DNA from: Symbiodinium natans | Lineage: Eukaryota; Sar; Dinophyceae; Suessiales; Symbiodiniaceae | DNA: 64,000 nucleotides | Assembly (NCBI GenBank): GCA_905221605.1 | Contig: CAJNDS010002179.1 | Location: 204,001-268,000 of the forward strand | Direction: 5' to 3' | Shown: positions 55,957 to 64,000 of the stretch, one piece after another | How the letters are laid out: each line of letters starts with the position of its first letter | How positions within the stretch are numbered: the first letter of the stretch is position 1 | Made by a program: the position numbers and the translations under genes | The notes under the pieces: generated by a model | Database searches by the model: none | What the model saw: the letters and a program-made list of their open reading frames with translations, nothing else | What the model was told of the DNA's origin: nothing

Positions 55957-56697
55957 TCATCTCAAAGCACTCGAGCCCATTCTCCTTGGTAGCGCAGCAA
56001 CCACCTTATGATGAGGGCGCCCTTTTTTTGAGGTTTTTGAGGTTGGTTACGTTACTGTTTTTATAAGGGAACCTTCCACAAAAGGAATGGAGAAAAGGGT
56101 ACCACTGGGCTACCAAGTCTCCGTACATCTCCGACCTCATCGCCAGCGCGCTGCATTGCCATGCGCCTGGCCCGTTCTAGAGCTAGGGCTCCTGTGCGCA
56201 TGGCTGACTTGATTGCCTTGGTAGGCCAGTAACCACCTAAACCCTAAACCCTAAACCCTAAACCCTAAACCCTAAACCCTAAACCCTAAACCCTAAACCT
56301 TATAATAAGGGCACCCTTTTTGGGGGCTGGTTACTTTATAAGGGAACCTTGAACCAGAGGTTAACGGGAAAAGGGTACCACTGGGCTACCAAGTTGCCAA
56401 GGCTTTTGCATCACACCGGAGGAGGGTCACCTCGTCATCCTCCCCAAGGGCATCGCCCAAGATCTCATGGGCGGAAAGTTCACGGTCACGGCAGATAAGT
56501 TGCTGCTCTCCCACTGGAATTCCAGCAGACTTGGCAATCACCTTCTGGGCCGCGGCAACCGGTGCCGCCATGTCCACCGATACGGTGCACAAACAACCAC
56601 CAAGGCCCAGGATGCGCAAGGAACCTTCCATGGGTGCGGGTCGTGCTGCGGCTTTGCGCGCCTTCTGGCGTCGAGCCTTGCCCACCGCTGATGACAT
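55957..56697 (-). CDS. Small ubiquitin-like-fold protein, 3 exons split by two family C introners
   Basis: Exons 56398-56697, 56122-56216 and 55957-55984 join to 423 nt, 140 aa plus TGA. The N-terminus MSSAVGKARRQKARKAAA is basic. Residues about 30-95 look like a beta-grasp ubiquitin-like domain: SAGIPVGEQQLICRDREL, then GDALGEDDEVTLLRCDAK, in the style of GIPxxQQxLIxxGxxL and LxDxxxL. There is no C-terminal diglycine, so it is unlikely to be a conjugated modifier. The tail is Ala/Arg-rich and probably helical (LALERARRMAMQRAG). Intron 1 (56217-56397) starts GC and intron 2 (55985-56121) appears to start GA; both end CTACCAAG|G. Splicing at these points restores the reading frame across each target-site duplication. 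A pyrimidine-rich AG acceptor lies about 53 bp upstream of the ATG, so a further 5' exon or trans-splicing is possible. The partner process is unknown. The alternative GT donor inside the element of intron 1 gives an early stop. Confidence 0.68.
55985..56117 (-). mobile_element. Family C introner, copy 2 (empty of telomeric DNA)
   Basis: Inverted termini CTTGGTAGC(C)CAG and CTGSGCTACCAAG. The 4-bp target duplication is TCTC at 55981-55984 and 56118-56121. Internal motifs on the transcript strand are TGGTACCC, TTCCCTTATAAA, GTAACC and AAAGGGCGCCC. Constitutes intron 2 of the ubiquitin-like gene. Confidence 0.85.
56217..56393 (-). mobile_element. Family C introner, copy 1, carrying a telomeric array
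   Basis: Same termini as copy 2. Target duplication TTGC at 56213-56216 and 56394-56397. A (TAAACCC)n array at about 56237-56299 is inserted between ACCACC and TTATAATAAGG, a junction that is continuous in copy 2. Constitutes intron 1 of the ubiquitin-like gene. Confidence 0.85.
56237..56299. repeat. Telomeric array inside a family C introner
   Basis: Nine near-perfect TAAACCC units with clean junctions to element sequence on both sides. Confidence 0.95.
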
Positions 56698-57493
56698 GGC
56701 GAGGGGACGAAGATGGGACCTCTCAGCTGTATTGAGACCCTGGGCAAAAGGAAAGCAATGAAGAAGCACGCATGTACAATCTCGAGTGCGTCTGGCCGTT
56801 GGTCTTGCTACCATTTTCGGGGGCACCATGAAGACCTTTAGCATCTGCTGCCGGATGGGATGAATTTCGAATCAAAGCTCCTCTAAAAGTTAGAAATTCC
56901 ATCTTCATTGGCCCTTCTTCATCTGTCGTCTACTCTTCAGAAGGGGCAACACAAGGACTCTTACTCCGAAGAACCCGCCACCTTGCGGAACAACTTCAAA
57001 GCATGCTGCCACCTCCCACCGCACTGCTCTTGGACCTCCTACAGGCCCCTATTCACACCCTACAAAATCCCCACAGGGTTCAGGGTGTATAGGGTTTTAT
57101 AGGGTTTAATAGTGTTTATGGGGTTTACAAGGTAGAAGTCATGAGTTCAGAGTTTAAGGACCCTAAACCCGAAACTCTAAATCCTACACCCTTTTTGCAT
57201 CCGGGCTATGATGTCCTGGCCAGAAAGTCTTAGCAACAGTCGCGGATCCTAGCACTCGTGGCTACGACCGCAAGAAAACCTACACCCTAAACCCTGAACC
57301 CGAACGTAGGCCCTGGGCGACGGCACGCGCCATGCCGTGAGCGCTGCCACATCGAAGCTCTTTGGTTGGACTGCGGGCCTGTCTAGGCTTTAGGGTTTAG
57401 GGTTTAGGGCCTAGGGTTTAGGGCTCAGGGCTTAGGGCTTAGGGCTCAGGGCTTAGGGTTTCGGGCTATAGGGGCCCTTTTCCCCCCAACCAG

Positions 57494-57960
57494 CCATGAC
57501 TTGCCTTGCTGAGAGGGCCCAAAGGTTCATGTACGTGAAGGGCTGGCTATGGGAACTCGAACACGGGGGATGGCAAGGCAAGTTCCGCATGTCTGATCAA
57601 CCGGGGCCGAGCACCGGTTTAGGGATTGGGGTTGGGATGTTCCCCCTTCTACTAGCAGCTCCTTAATAGGGATTATAGTAGGGGGTACTCTAATCCTTAC
57701 TAATGGGCCGTTAGTATAGGGGGGGAACATCCCAAGATTCGGGTCTTCAGCTTATACCTTGAAAGGTGCCTGTCGCCCACCATCTCTGGCGCCGCAATCG
57801 GCAGCGCGTACCTCGGCATCGGGGGTCGAACAGGAAATCACCACAACGGTCAAGGATTTAGATCAACCACTTACATCGAGCCCCCACTTGTACAGCAACC
57901 CCTTGAAACAACACCAACACGAACGACGCAAAACTGTCTTTTTCAAGCCTCCACGATACC
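57494..57960 (+). CDS. Candidate plus-strand exons flanking a family A element
   Basis: About 57494-57620 reads MTCLAERAQRFMYVKGW, then LWELEHGGWQGKFRMSD. About 57765-57955 is polar and disordered (LAPQSAARTSASGVEQE, KDLDQPLTSSPHLYSN, KQHQHERRKTVFFKPP). A complete family A element (57632-57735) lies between and may be part of the intron. Unrecognised. Confidence 0.35.
57632..57735. mobile_element. Family A MITE, complete
   Basis: TTGGGATGTTCCCCCTT left end, TAGTAGGGGGTACTCTAATC centre, GGGGGAACATCCCAA right end; best match to the family consensus. Confidence 0.82.
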
Positions 57961-58499
57961 CAAGAGTAACCAAGGAATACGAAGGCTACCCTTTTTGGTG
58001 TAAAGGGGCGCACGTAATGTAGGAACCTAAACCCTCAACTACCATGTGCTTAGGAACTCTCATCTCAGCGACTCCGGATGAGATCAATTGAATGCTACTG
58101 CTGCTTTAGGGCTTAGGGTTTAGGAAATAGCAATACACACAATCATCATCACAAGCGCCGCCCCAGAAACTCTGCTAGGCTTTTGACCCTCAGCTGAGCC
58201 AGTGGCGAGCCAAAAACTCGGGTGCACTCGACCTAGGACGATAGTCTCCGATCGTGCTTGTCCATGGCACGAGCCCTAAACTCTAAACCCTAAACCCTAA
58301 ACCCTAAACCCTAAACTCTAAACCATCCCTGATCTCCGACGTGCCGTGTGGAAGGGAGGTTTCGGGTGCATCTGCAGTCCAAGCTCGCTGTTGAAGCAAT
58401 TAGGGTTTAGGGTTTAGGGTTTAGGGTTTATATTGTTTTGTTTTATCTTGAACCATATTGCAATGCAATACCTCTCTTAGCAAAAACGCCCTTTCATGA

Positions 58500-58644
58500 C
58501 TTGGTAGCTCAGCAACCATAGTGTTAGAAGGAAACCTTTTTTGGGGGTTCGTTACTTTATAAGGGAACCAACCCTAATCCCTAATCCCTAAACCCTAAAC
58601 CCCAAAACCCAGAACCTAGAAAGAGGCACCACCGGGCTACCAAG
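58500..58644 (+). mobile_element. Family C element, copy 3
   Basis: Termini CTTGGTAGCTCAG and CGGGCTACCAAG; target duplication ATGA at 58496-58499 and 58645-58648. The interior contains degenerate CCCTAA units at about 58568-58605. No coding exon could be assigned to its flanks. Confidence 0.8.
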
Positions 58645-59354
58645 ATGACGATGAGAGGTTGTGGCTGTGAAGTTCGGTTCTTTGCGGGGAGTTGGAAGTT
58701 GGCAAGGCTTTTTTTTCTCAAATCGGACGCGGTTTAGGGTTTAGGGTTTGGGCTGAGGGGACCTGGCATACAAAAGACCTTGGGAGTTTTTGGGGACTGG
58801 CACGGATCGTTCTCGACCAAAATCATCTGATCATCCAAAATTGCCCACGGTATGCGGGCCGATCAAGAACAGATCATGACGTCTGACATCAGCACACCAT
58901 ACTGAAGACACGGCGTATGATATGCCCACGTAGCAATGGTAAGCCTGCATTGCCGATAGGATCCCCCCGACTCACGCCATGCATGTTACAACTGCAACAA
59001 CACCGAAGTTCATGAAACCTGACCCTAAGCACTTGTGAACCCATACTCGGACAAGCTTTCCCCTAAACCCTATAACCCTAAACCCTAAACCCTAAACCCT
59101 AAACCCTAAACCCTAAACCCTAAACCCTAAACCTGATAGACCATCCCCACCCTTTAGCCATTTGGGTTGAGGGGCTCAGGGAGAAGGGTTCATCGAGGGG
59201 CTTAGGGCTTCGGGTTTAGGGTTACCGGGCTTGGGCAAAGCCCACACGGCTAACCTGGCTGCCCAATGTCCTTGTTCTAACCCTCAGTATGGGCCTGTAT
59301 AGTTGGGCATGATGTACTCCTAAACGCTTTTGAACCCTAAACCCCAAACTAAAA

Positions 59355-59440
59355 ACCCAAGGGCGGGCTCCAGGCCGGAGGGGTCCGTTCGAACATCCGG
59401 GTCGGCAATGTGTATCGCCTCGGAGAGGCCAAACTCAAGG
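59355..59440 (-). CDS. Candidate exon, unrecognised
   Basis: Minus strand: ILEFGLSEAIHIADPDV, then RTDPSGLEPALG. Flanked by telomeric motifs on both sides. Confidence 0.28.
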
Positions 59441-59527
59441 ATTTTGGGGGCTTTGGTTTAGGGTTTAGGGTTTTGGGTTTAGGGCTTACAGGCTTTGAGG
59501 GCTCCCCAGCGTTTAGGGCAAGAGGGC

Positions 59528-59700
59528 ACCCGTTCAAAGCCCATGAATTCTGAAAAGATCTCTACTGAAATCCCTGTGATGAAAGTCGGGAAGCCGGAGA
59601 ATTTACAGGTATTGCGTGCCCTAGGCAAAGAGGGTTTGGGCCACAATGGTTGCAACAGCCACAGGGCCCATCCTGCCGTGTACGTTTACATCTTCTGGGT
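59528..59700 (+). CDS. Candidate exon, unrecognised
   Basis: Plus strand: MNSEKISTEIPVMKVGKP, then ENLQVLRALGKEGLGHNG. A GT donor is possible at TTACAG|GTATTG. It runs up to a telomeric tract at 59699. Confidence 0.33.
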
Positions 59701-59844
59701 TTAGGGTTTTTTAGGGTTTAGGGTTTAGTAGGATTTAGGGTTTAGGATTTAGGGTTTAGGATTTAGGGTTTAGGATTTAGGGTGACCATATTCCACGAAT
59801 GTCCCAGTCTTCGGGAGAACTACAGAGCAACGTATGTGGCTTGT

Positions 59845-59950
59845 CTGGCTGGTTCTTAGCAGCCCATGATGGAATTACGGCCCCACATCTCCCCTTTGAG
59901 GGACTAAAAAGGGTACCTCATTCCCTCAAACCCTACGAAGTGCCAGCCAG
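59845..59950. mobile_element. Family G MITE
   Basis: TGGCTGGTTCTTAGCAG left end; AAGTGCCAGCCA right end; interior GGTACCTCATTCCCTC shared with the 15.6-kb copy. Confidence 0.6.
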
Positions 59951-60159
59951 GACAGAAGAAGGGGATGGCCTGATGCGAGATGTGAAACCCAACCACCACT
60001 TCTAAACCCTAAACCCTAAACCCTAAACCCTAAACCCTAAACCCTAAACCCTAAACCCTAAACCCTAAACCCTAAACCCTAAACCCTAAACCCTAAACCC
60101 TAAACCCTAAACCCTAAACCGGACGGAGGCCAGAGGGGCACGTTCCGAAGATTGACCGG

Positions 60160-60655
60160 ATGCGAAACCCTAAACCCCAAACCCTATAAACGCTAAACCC
60201 AAAACCCAAAACCGGGTAAACCCTAACCCCTGCAAACAACAAACCCTGTAAACCCTCAGCCTTATAAATCCTAAACCCTATAACCCCAAACCCTAGAAAC
60301 CCGAATTACTATAAACCCTAAGCCCTATAAACCCCAAAACCTAGACACCCTCAACACTATAAAACCTAAGCCCTAGAAACCCCCCAACCCTGGAAACCCT
60401 AGATGCTATAACTACACCCTAAACCCAAAAAAACTGAACCCGAAACCCTGTCCCTAAACACGGTAAACCCTAAACCATGAAAACCCTAAACACTACAACC
60501 CTAAACAATAAAAGCCCTGAACCCTAAACCCCGTAAATCCTAAACCTTATAAACCCTAAACACCCTGAACACTATAAACCCTGAACCCTACATACCCTGA
60601 ACCCTAACCCCTGTAAACAATAAGCACTATAAACCCTCAAAACGATGAACCCTAA
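60160..60655. repeat. Degenerate telomere-like array (ACCCTATAA / ACCCTAAAC)
   Basis: Nearly 500 bp of ACCCTATAAACCC, AACCCTGTAAACC and similar units with many substitutions. No gene seen. Confidence 0.85.
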
Positions 60656-61314
60656 GCAAGGCACCGCGGGCGGATTTGATGGTTGAGAAAAAAGGGTGTT
60701 TTTTCCAAAGGCCTTTTGCGCTTCCATGTGCCCTGGGACAGTGAATAGACCCCTAAAGAAGACCCCAAATACCCCCCCCCCCCCCCTGTGGTGTGGTTGG
60801 GGGGATGGGGTGAGGGTTTAGGGTTTGAGGGTTTTGTTTTGGGTAGAGGGTTCCCTAAACCCTAAACCCCCCTAAACCCTAAACCCGAAACCCTAAACCC
60901 AAAACCCTAAACCTTAAACCCTAAACCCTCATCCCTAAACCCCATGAGGTGGGCGGGGGGGGGGAACCAACCCTGACCCCTGCTGCGTCCAAGGCGATCG
61001 ATGGCGGCGCAAGGCATCGCTGGCCTGGGACGTTTGAGTGTTTAGGGTTTAGGGTTCGGGGTTCAGGGTTTAGGGCATTGTTTATGGCTTTTCTTTTCTG
61101 TGATGCTTGCCACACAACCGTCTCTCCCTCCTCCCTCTGTGTCTTTCTTAGGGCCCGCAGCGTTGCACTCCGCTCTCTCATTCCTTGTTTCTTTTTTCTT
61201 GCTTTCGCTCTTTCTTTGTGGGTCATCAGGCCCGAAAGGTTTGGCGCACTTGGCCCGCCCCGACTGTCGGTTGTCGGCTCCCGGGGTTACTGAGTCCGCA
61301 TAAAGGGTTGAAGT

Positions 61315-61423
61315 CTTGGTGGCCCCGTAACCATTATCAGAAGGGCAGCCTTTTCTGGGTTGGGTACTTTAAGAAGAAACCTTGAACCCACGAAAAGGGA
61401 AAAGGGTACCACTGGGCGACCAG
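61315..61423 (+). mobile_element. Family C element, copy 4
   Basis: Termini CTTGGTGGCCCC and CTGGGCGACCAG (one arm diverged); target duplication AAGT at 61311-61314 and 61424-61427. Interior GGTTGGGTACTTTAAG and AAAGGGTACCAC match the other copies. Confidence 0.78.
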
Positions 61424-62214
61424 AAGTGAATGCAAGAAGCTTGTGTACCTGCAAGTTAGCGAGGGTTTAGGGTTTAGGGTTTAGGATGAACCGAGACCCT
61501 GAACTCCAAGCCCCAAATCCCAAATCACTGAACCCCGAACCATTCAATCCCCAAACCGCGACACCCCTCCGATCCTTCCAAGCCGCCATAATGAACCAAC
61601 CCTAAACCCTAAACCCTAAACCCTAGACCCTATACCCTATACCCTAAACCCAACACCGACCCTGCTCTGCTTATCACGCCACGAAGGTGTCATGCTAGCA
61701 TGCTGAGGCCGATGCATGCACCGAGTTAAAGGACGTGCTCGGCGCCGACCAGATGGACCTGCCGAAAGGACCATGCAGGGGTTTCTGGGGGGGGGGGGGG
61801 GGGTTGTAGAAGTAGACATGCCCAAAAACCCTAAACCCTAAACCCTTTTGCAAACCCTAAAACCTAAACCCTTTTTTGACTCCAGGCTCAGCCGGATCCG
61901 AACTAACCCTAAACCTAAAACGTTACCGAGGGTTCAGGGAACTCTTCATGCTGAATGGCCCGAGATTTGGGGGCATCCTAGGGTTCTCAAAGCTACGAGT
62001 TCGTTTGGGGGTCGCCCATACCCTACGTGCGAACGAATCAGGGGGAGGATGACTTCCTTTATGGATCCAGGGCTTCTGACTCTGGACTCCGCTTGTTTAG
62101 GGTTTGGGTTTAGAGCTTAAGGTTTGAGGGTATCCTGCCTTGGTGGCAGAACGACCCATCAAATGGCTTGGCACGAGATTTTCGGGGTGGGGGGAGAGAT
62201 AAGATTCTGTGAGC

Positions 62215-62790
62215 TTCTTTGCAGTCGGGAAAATTCCTTGGGGCCAGGACATCGCACGAGATCTCAAATCATGCTGTGCGTTGCACGAGGGAAGCTTGCA
62301 GCCTTCCAGCTCTTTTTTGCAAACGCCTGTCAGTGCAATGGTAGACAGCCTCCAGCGCATCGGATAGACAAGATTTCTTTGCCAAAGCCTACCGTTGCTT
62401 CTCTATCACGTGTTCGTCCTAGGTCCTCCTAGGAAGCGATGGTTTGGGGGGAACGAAACCTTCGGGGATGAGCCAGGGGTGGTGATGTTCTTCAACGGTG
62501 ACGGGCGCTCAACAGCTGAAAAAAAACACCCATGCTCGACTTCAACTTCATGTTAAACGCCACGTAGCAACAAGGCGCTACGAGTCTTCTGGCCCTAAAC
62601 CCTAGACCCTAAACCCTAAACCCTAAACCCTAACTACGCCTGGGTGCCTGGGCCGCCATGTCTAAGCCTGCGGCGAATCTGAAGCGCAAGTCTTCAATCT
62701 CACTAGAAGTGCTCGAGGCTGGCTGGCTTTCATGTCGGCCTCTGAAGCAGTTCTTCTGCTTCGGATTAAGACATGAATGCTGCGGGTGAA
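62215..62790 (+). CDS. Candidate plus-strand exons and a possible new start codon
   Basis: After TTCTTTGCAG at about 62225: VGKIPWGQDIARDLKSCC. After CTCCTAG|G at about 62431: RWFGGNETFGDEPGVVMF, then FNGDGRSTAEKK. Separately, GCCGCCATG at about 62653 opens MSKPAANLKRKSSISLEV, then LEAGWLSCRPLKQFFCF, a plausible first exon of another gene following a telomeric tract (62593-62632). None recognised. Confidence 0.33.
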
Positions 62791-63216
62791 TCCTGCAAAG
62801 TATCGAAGCTAATTTCGGGTGCAGATCTGCCCACTACACTGATTCCCTATCTGAAGATATCGTACCCTAAACCCTAAACCCTAAACCCTAAACCCTAAAC
62901 CCTAAACCCTAAACCCTAAACCCTAAACCCTAAACCCTATACATTCTACCGTACTTCCCTGGTGCGCTAAGCAACTTAAATCGCCCGAACCATGCCATGG
63001 ACCCTCCGGCTCAGCTCCCTACAAATCACGTCGGCGAGCGCCCTTTTCAGAAAGGCGGAAGGCCCCAAAGAGCCCAAATTCGGGTTTAGGGTTTAGGGTT
63101 TAGGGTTTAGGGTTTAGGGTTTAGGGTTTAGGGTTTAGGGTTTAGGGTTTAGGGTTTAGGGTTTAGGGTTTAGGGTTTAGGGTTTAGGGTTTAGGGTTTA
63201 GGGTTTAGGGTTTAAA

Positions 63217-63312
63217 GAGCTCAATACCCCTTAGATAAGGAATGTACCTTAAACCACATTGAGGATCCTTGTATATCTAAGGTATGTTCTTATTTAATGG
63301 GCATAGAGGGCC
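63217..63312. mobile_element. Family D MITE
   Basis: ATACCCCTTAGATAAGGAAT left arm, TTGAGGATCCTTGTAT centre, AAGGTATGTTCTTATTTAAT right arm; abuts the 130-bp telomeric array at 63084-63213. Confidence 0.62.
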
Positions 63313-63378
63313 CTTTGGGGCCAGAGAAGGTCGTCGGAGAAACTTCGGGCCACTCGGAGCTAACTCGAATCGTAAGCC

Positions 63379-63760
63379 TTAGCAGTGGGTCTTTGCAAAC
63401 TCCATGATGGACTTCTTGGCCATGGTCCATCTTGGTGGATCCTTCTGTTTGCCTGAGCGGCTCGCGCTGCTTTAGGGTTTAGGGTTTAGGGTAGGGTTTA
63501 GGGTGCTGGAACAATTCTCGTGCCACAAGGGAGATATGCCTGAACCCGAACAACGAACGAGCCAAACGCTGAAGGTCGAAACTCTTTAGCCAGGGCTCCC
63601 CCTGCGACTGGTAGCTGTATAAATATTGCAGTGTGCTGCCGTGCGGCTCACTTTGCATCGGCCAAGGCTGATGATCTTGTCCGCATCGTACCTTGGTTTG
63701 GGAAAATCGGGCTCCTGCCTCCGAATGCTTAATCCATTGACGCCCTTTCCACAACCTTGG
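63379..63760 (-). CDS. Candidate 3'-terminal exons
   Basis: Terminal exon 63379-63452 (acceptor GCTCAG|GC, stop TAA): KQKDPPRWTMAKKSIMEF, then AKTHC. An upstream candidate at about 63640-63705 reads EPDFPKPRYDADKIISLG, then RCK, with GGAGGCAG|G acceptor and AAA|GTGAGC donor. A basic small protein is suggested; I could not name it. Confidence 0.35.
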
Positions 63761-64000
63761 AAAAGAATGTCAACACTACATACACACAAGCATTTTGTAA
63801 CACCGCGGGTCTTAGGATCCGTCTAAGGGTCCCACTTTTGCAGCACACACGGAAGTGTCATGGAGCAGTTCCGGCTTCGTTTCAATGGCAGTGCGTCCGA
63901 ACCCTACGTGACAAAGTGCTCCGGATTTCTCGGAGGCATTTCATGACCCAGTCAACGCCCCTTACACAAGCCCACTGCCCCCCTGAAGGGACTTTCTTGA

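Larger units (their letters stand above)
57386..60120. repeat. Interstitial telomeric tracts, 57.4-60.1 kb
   Basis: TTTAGGG variants at 57386-57475, 58400-58432 and 59699-59780; CCCTAAA at 58270-58325, 59063-59132 and 60002-60120 (about 17 near-perfect units). Confidence 0.92.
60806..63503. repeat. Interstitial telomeric tracts, 60.8-63.5 kb
   Basis: Mixed at 60806-60935; TTTAGGG at 61031-61080, 61460-61485, 63084-63213 (about 18 perfect units, the longest in the window) and 63473-63503; CCCTAAA at 61598-61650, 61828-61880, 62593-62632 and 62863-62940 (about 11 units). Confidence 0.92.

Noticed and set aside
63084-63213. True chromosome end
   Set aside because: The longest perfect TTTAGGG array continues into unique DNA and further exons; it is interstitial.

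Overview
The window looks like nuclear DNA of a dinoflagellate-type alga. Three things in the sequence point there. (1) Plant/dinoflagellate-type telomeric repeats (TTTAGGG/CCCTAAA) occur as dozens of short interstitial tracts. (2) Every gene whose exons I could join in frame uses mostly GC (also GT, once apparently GA) 5' splice sites and AG|G 3' splice sites, a known dinoflagellate habit. (3) Several genes belong to protein families I recall as strongly expanded in Symbiodiniaceae; that last point is from memory and unverified. There are no operons, ribosome binding sites, CRISPR arrays, rRNA or tRNA genes that I can see.

Layout. From 1 to about 31.2 kb and from about 50.2 kb to the end, short exon-like islands are separated by telomeric tracts of either orientation and by many short inverted-repeat elements (at least eight MITE-like families, A to J below). 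Two genes in this landscape can be read completely. One is ribosomal protein eL22 (9640-12911, minus, 7 exons, 121 aa), whose introns are packed with telomeric tracts and MITEs. The other is a small ubiquitin-like-fold protein (55957-56697, minus, 3 exons, 140 aa), whose two introns are each exactly one copy of MITE family C. A membrane-protein 3' end lies at 29350-30410. A 53/54-bp satellite fills 24.3-27.1 kb.

The centre (about 31.2-50.2 kb) contains no telomeric tract and almost no MITEs. It holds longer exons, all on the minus strand: a dinoflagellate-type large hypothetical protein (31461-34.0 kb), a Lys-rich protein with an acidic tail (35.5-40.5 kb), a second lineage-type family (42.8-43.8 kb), an MBD-like protein (44.3-45.1 kb) and an acidic protein with seventeen 27-residue repeats (45.2-47.5 kb). 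Long microsatellites (CA, TTGTGTGTG, GAAAGAGA) sit in or between them and generate large spurious open frames.

Most interesting result: family C behaves as an introner (intron-generating transposon). It has inverted termini and a perfect 4-bp target duplication at each of four complete copies. In the ubiquitin-like gene the duplicated target supplies the 5' splice site and the element end supplies the AG, restoring the reading frame. One of these intron copies has then received a clean insertion of a telomeric array, visible by comparison with the empty sister copy 100 bp away. The window therefore links transposon-made introns with telomeric-repeat insertion.
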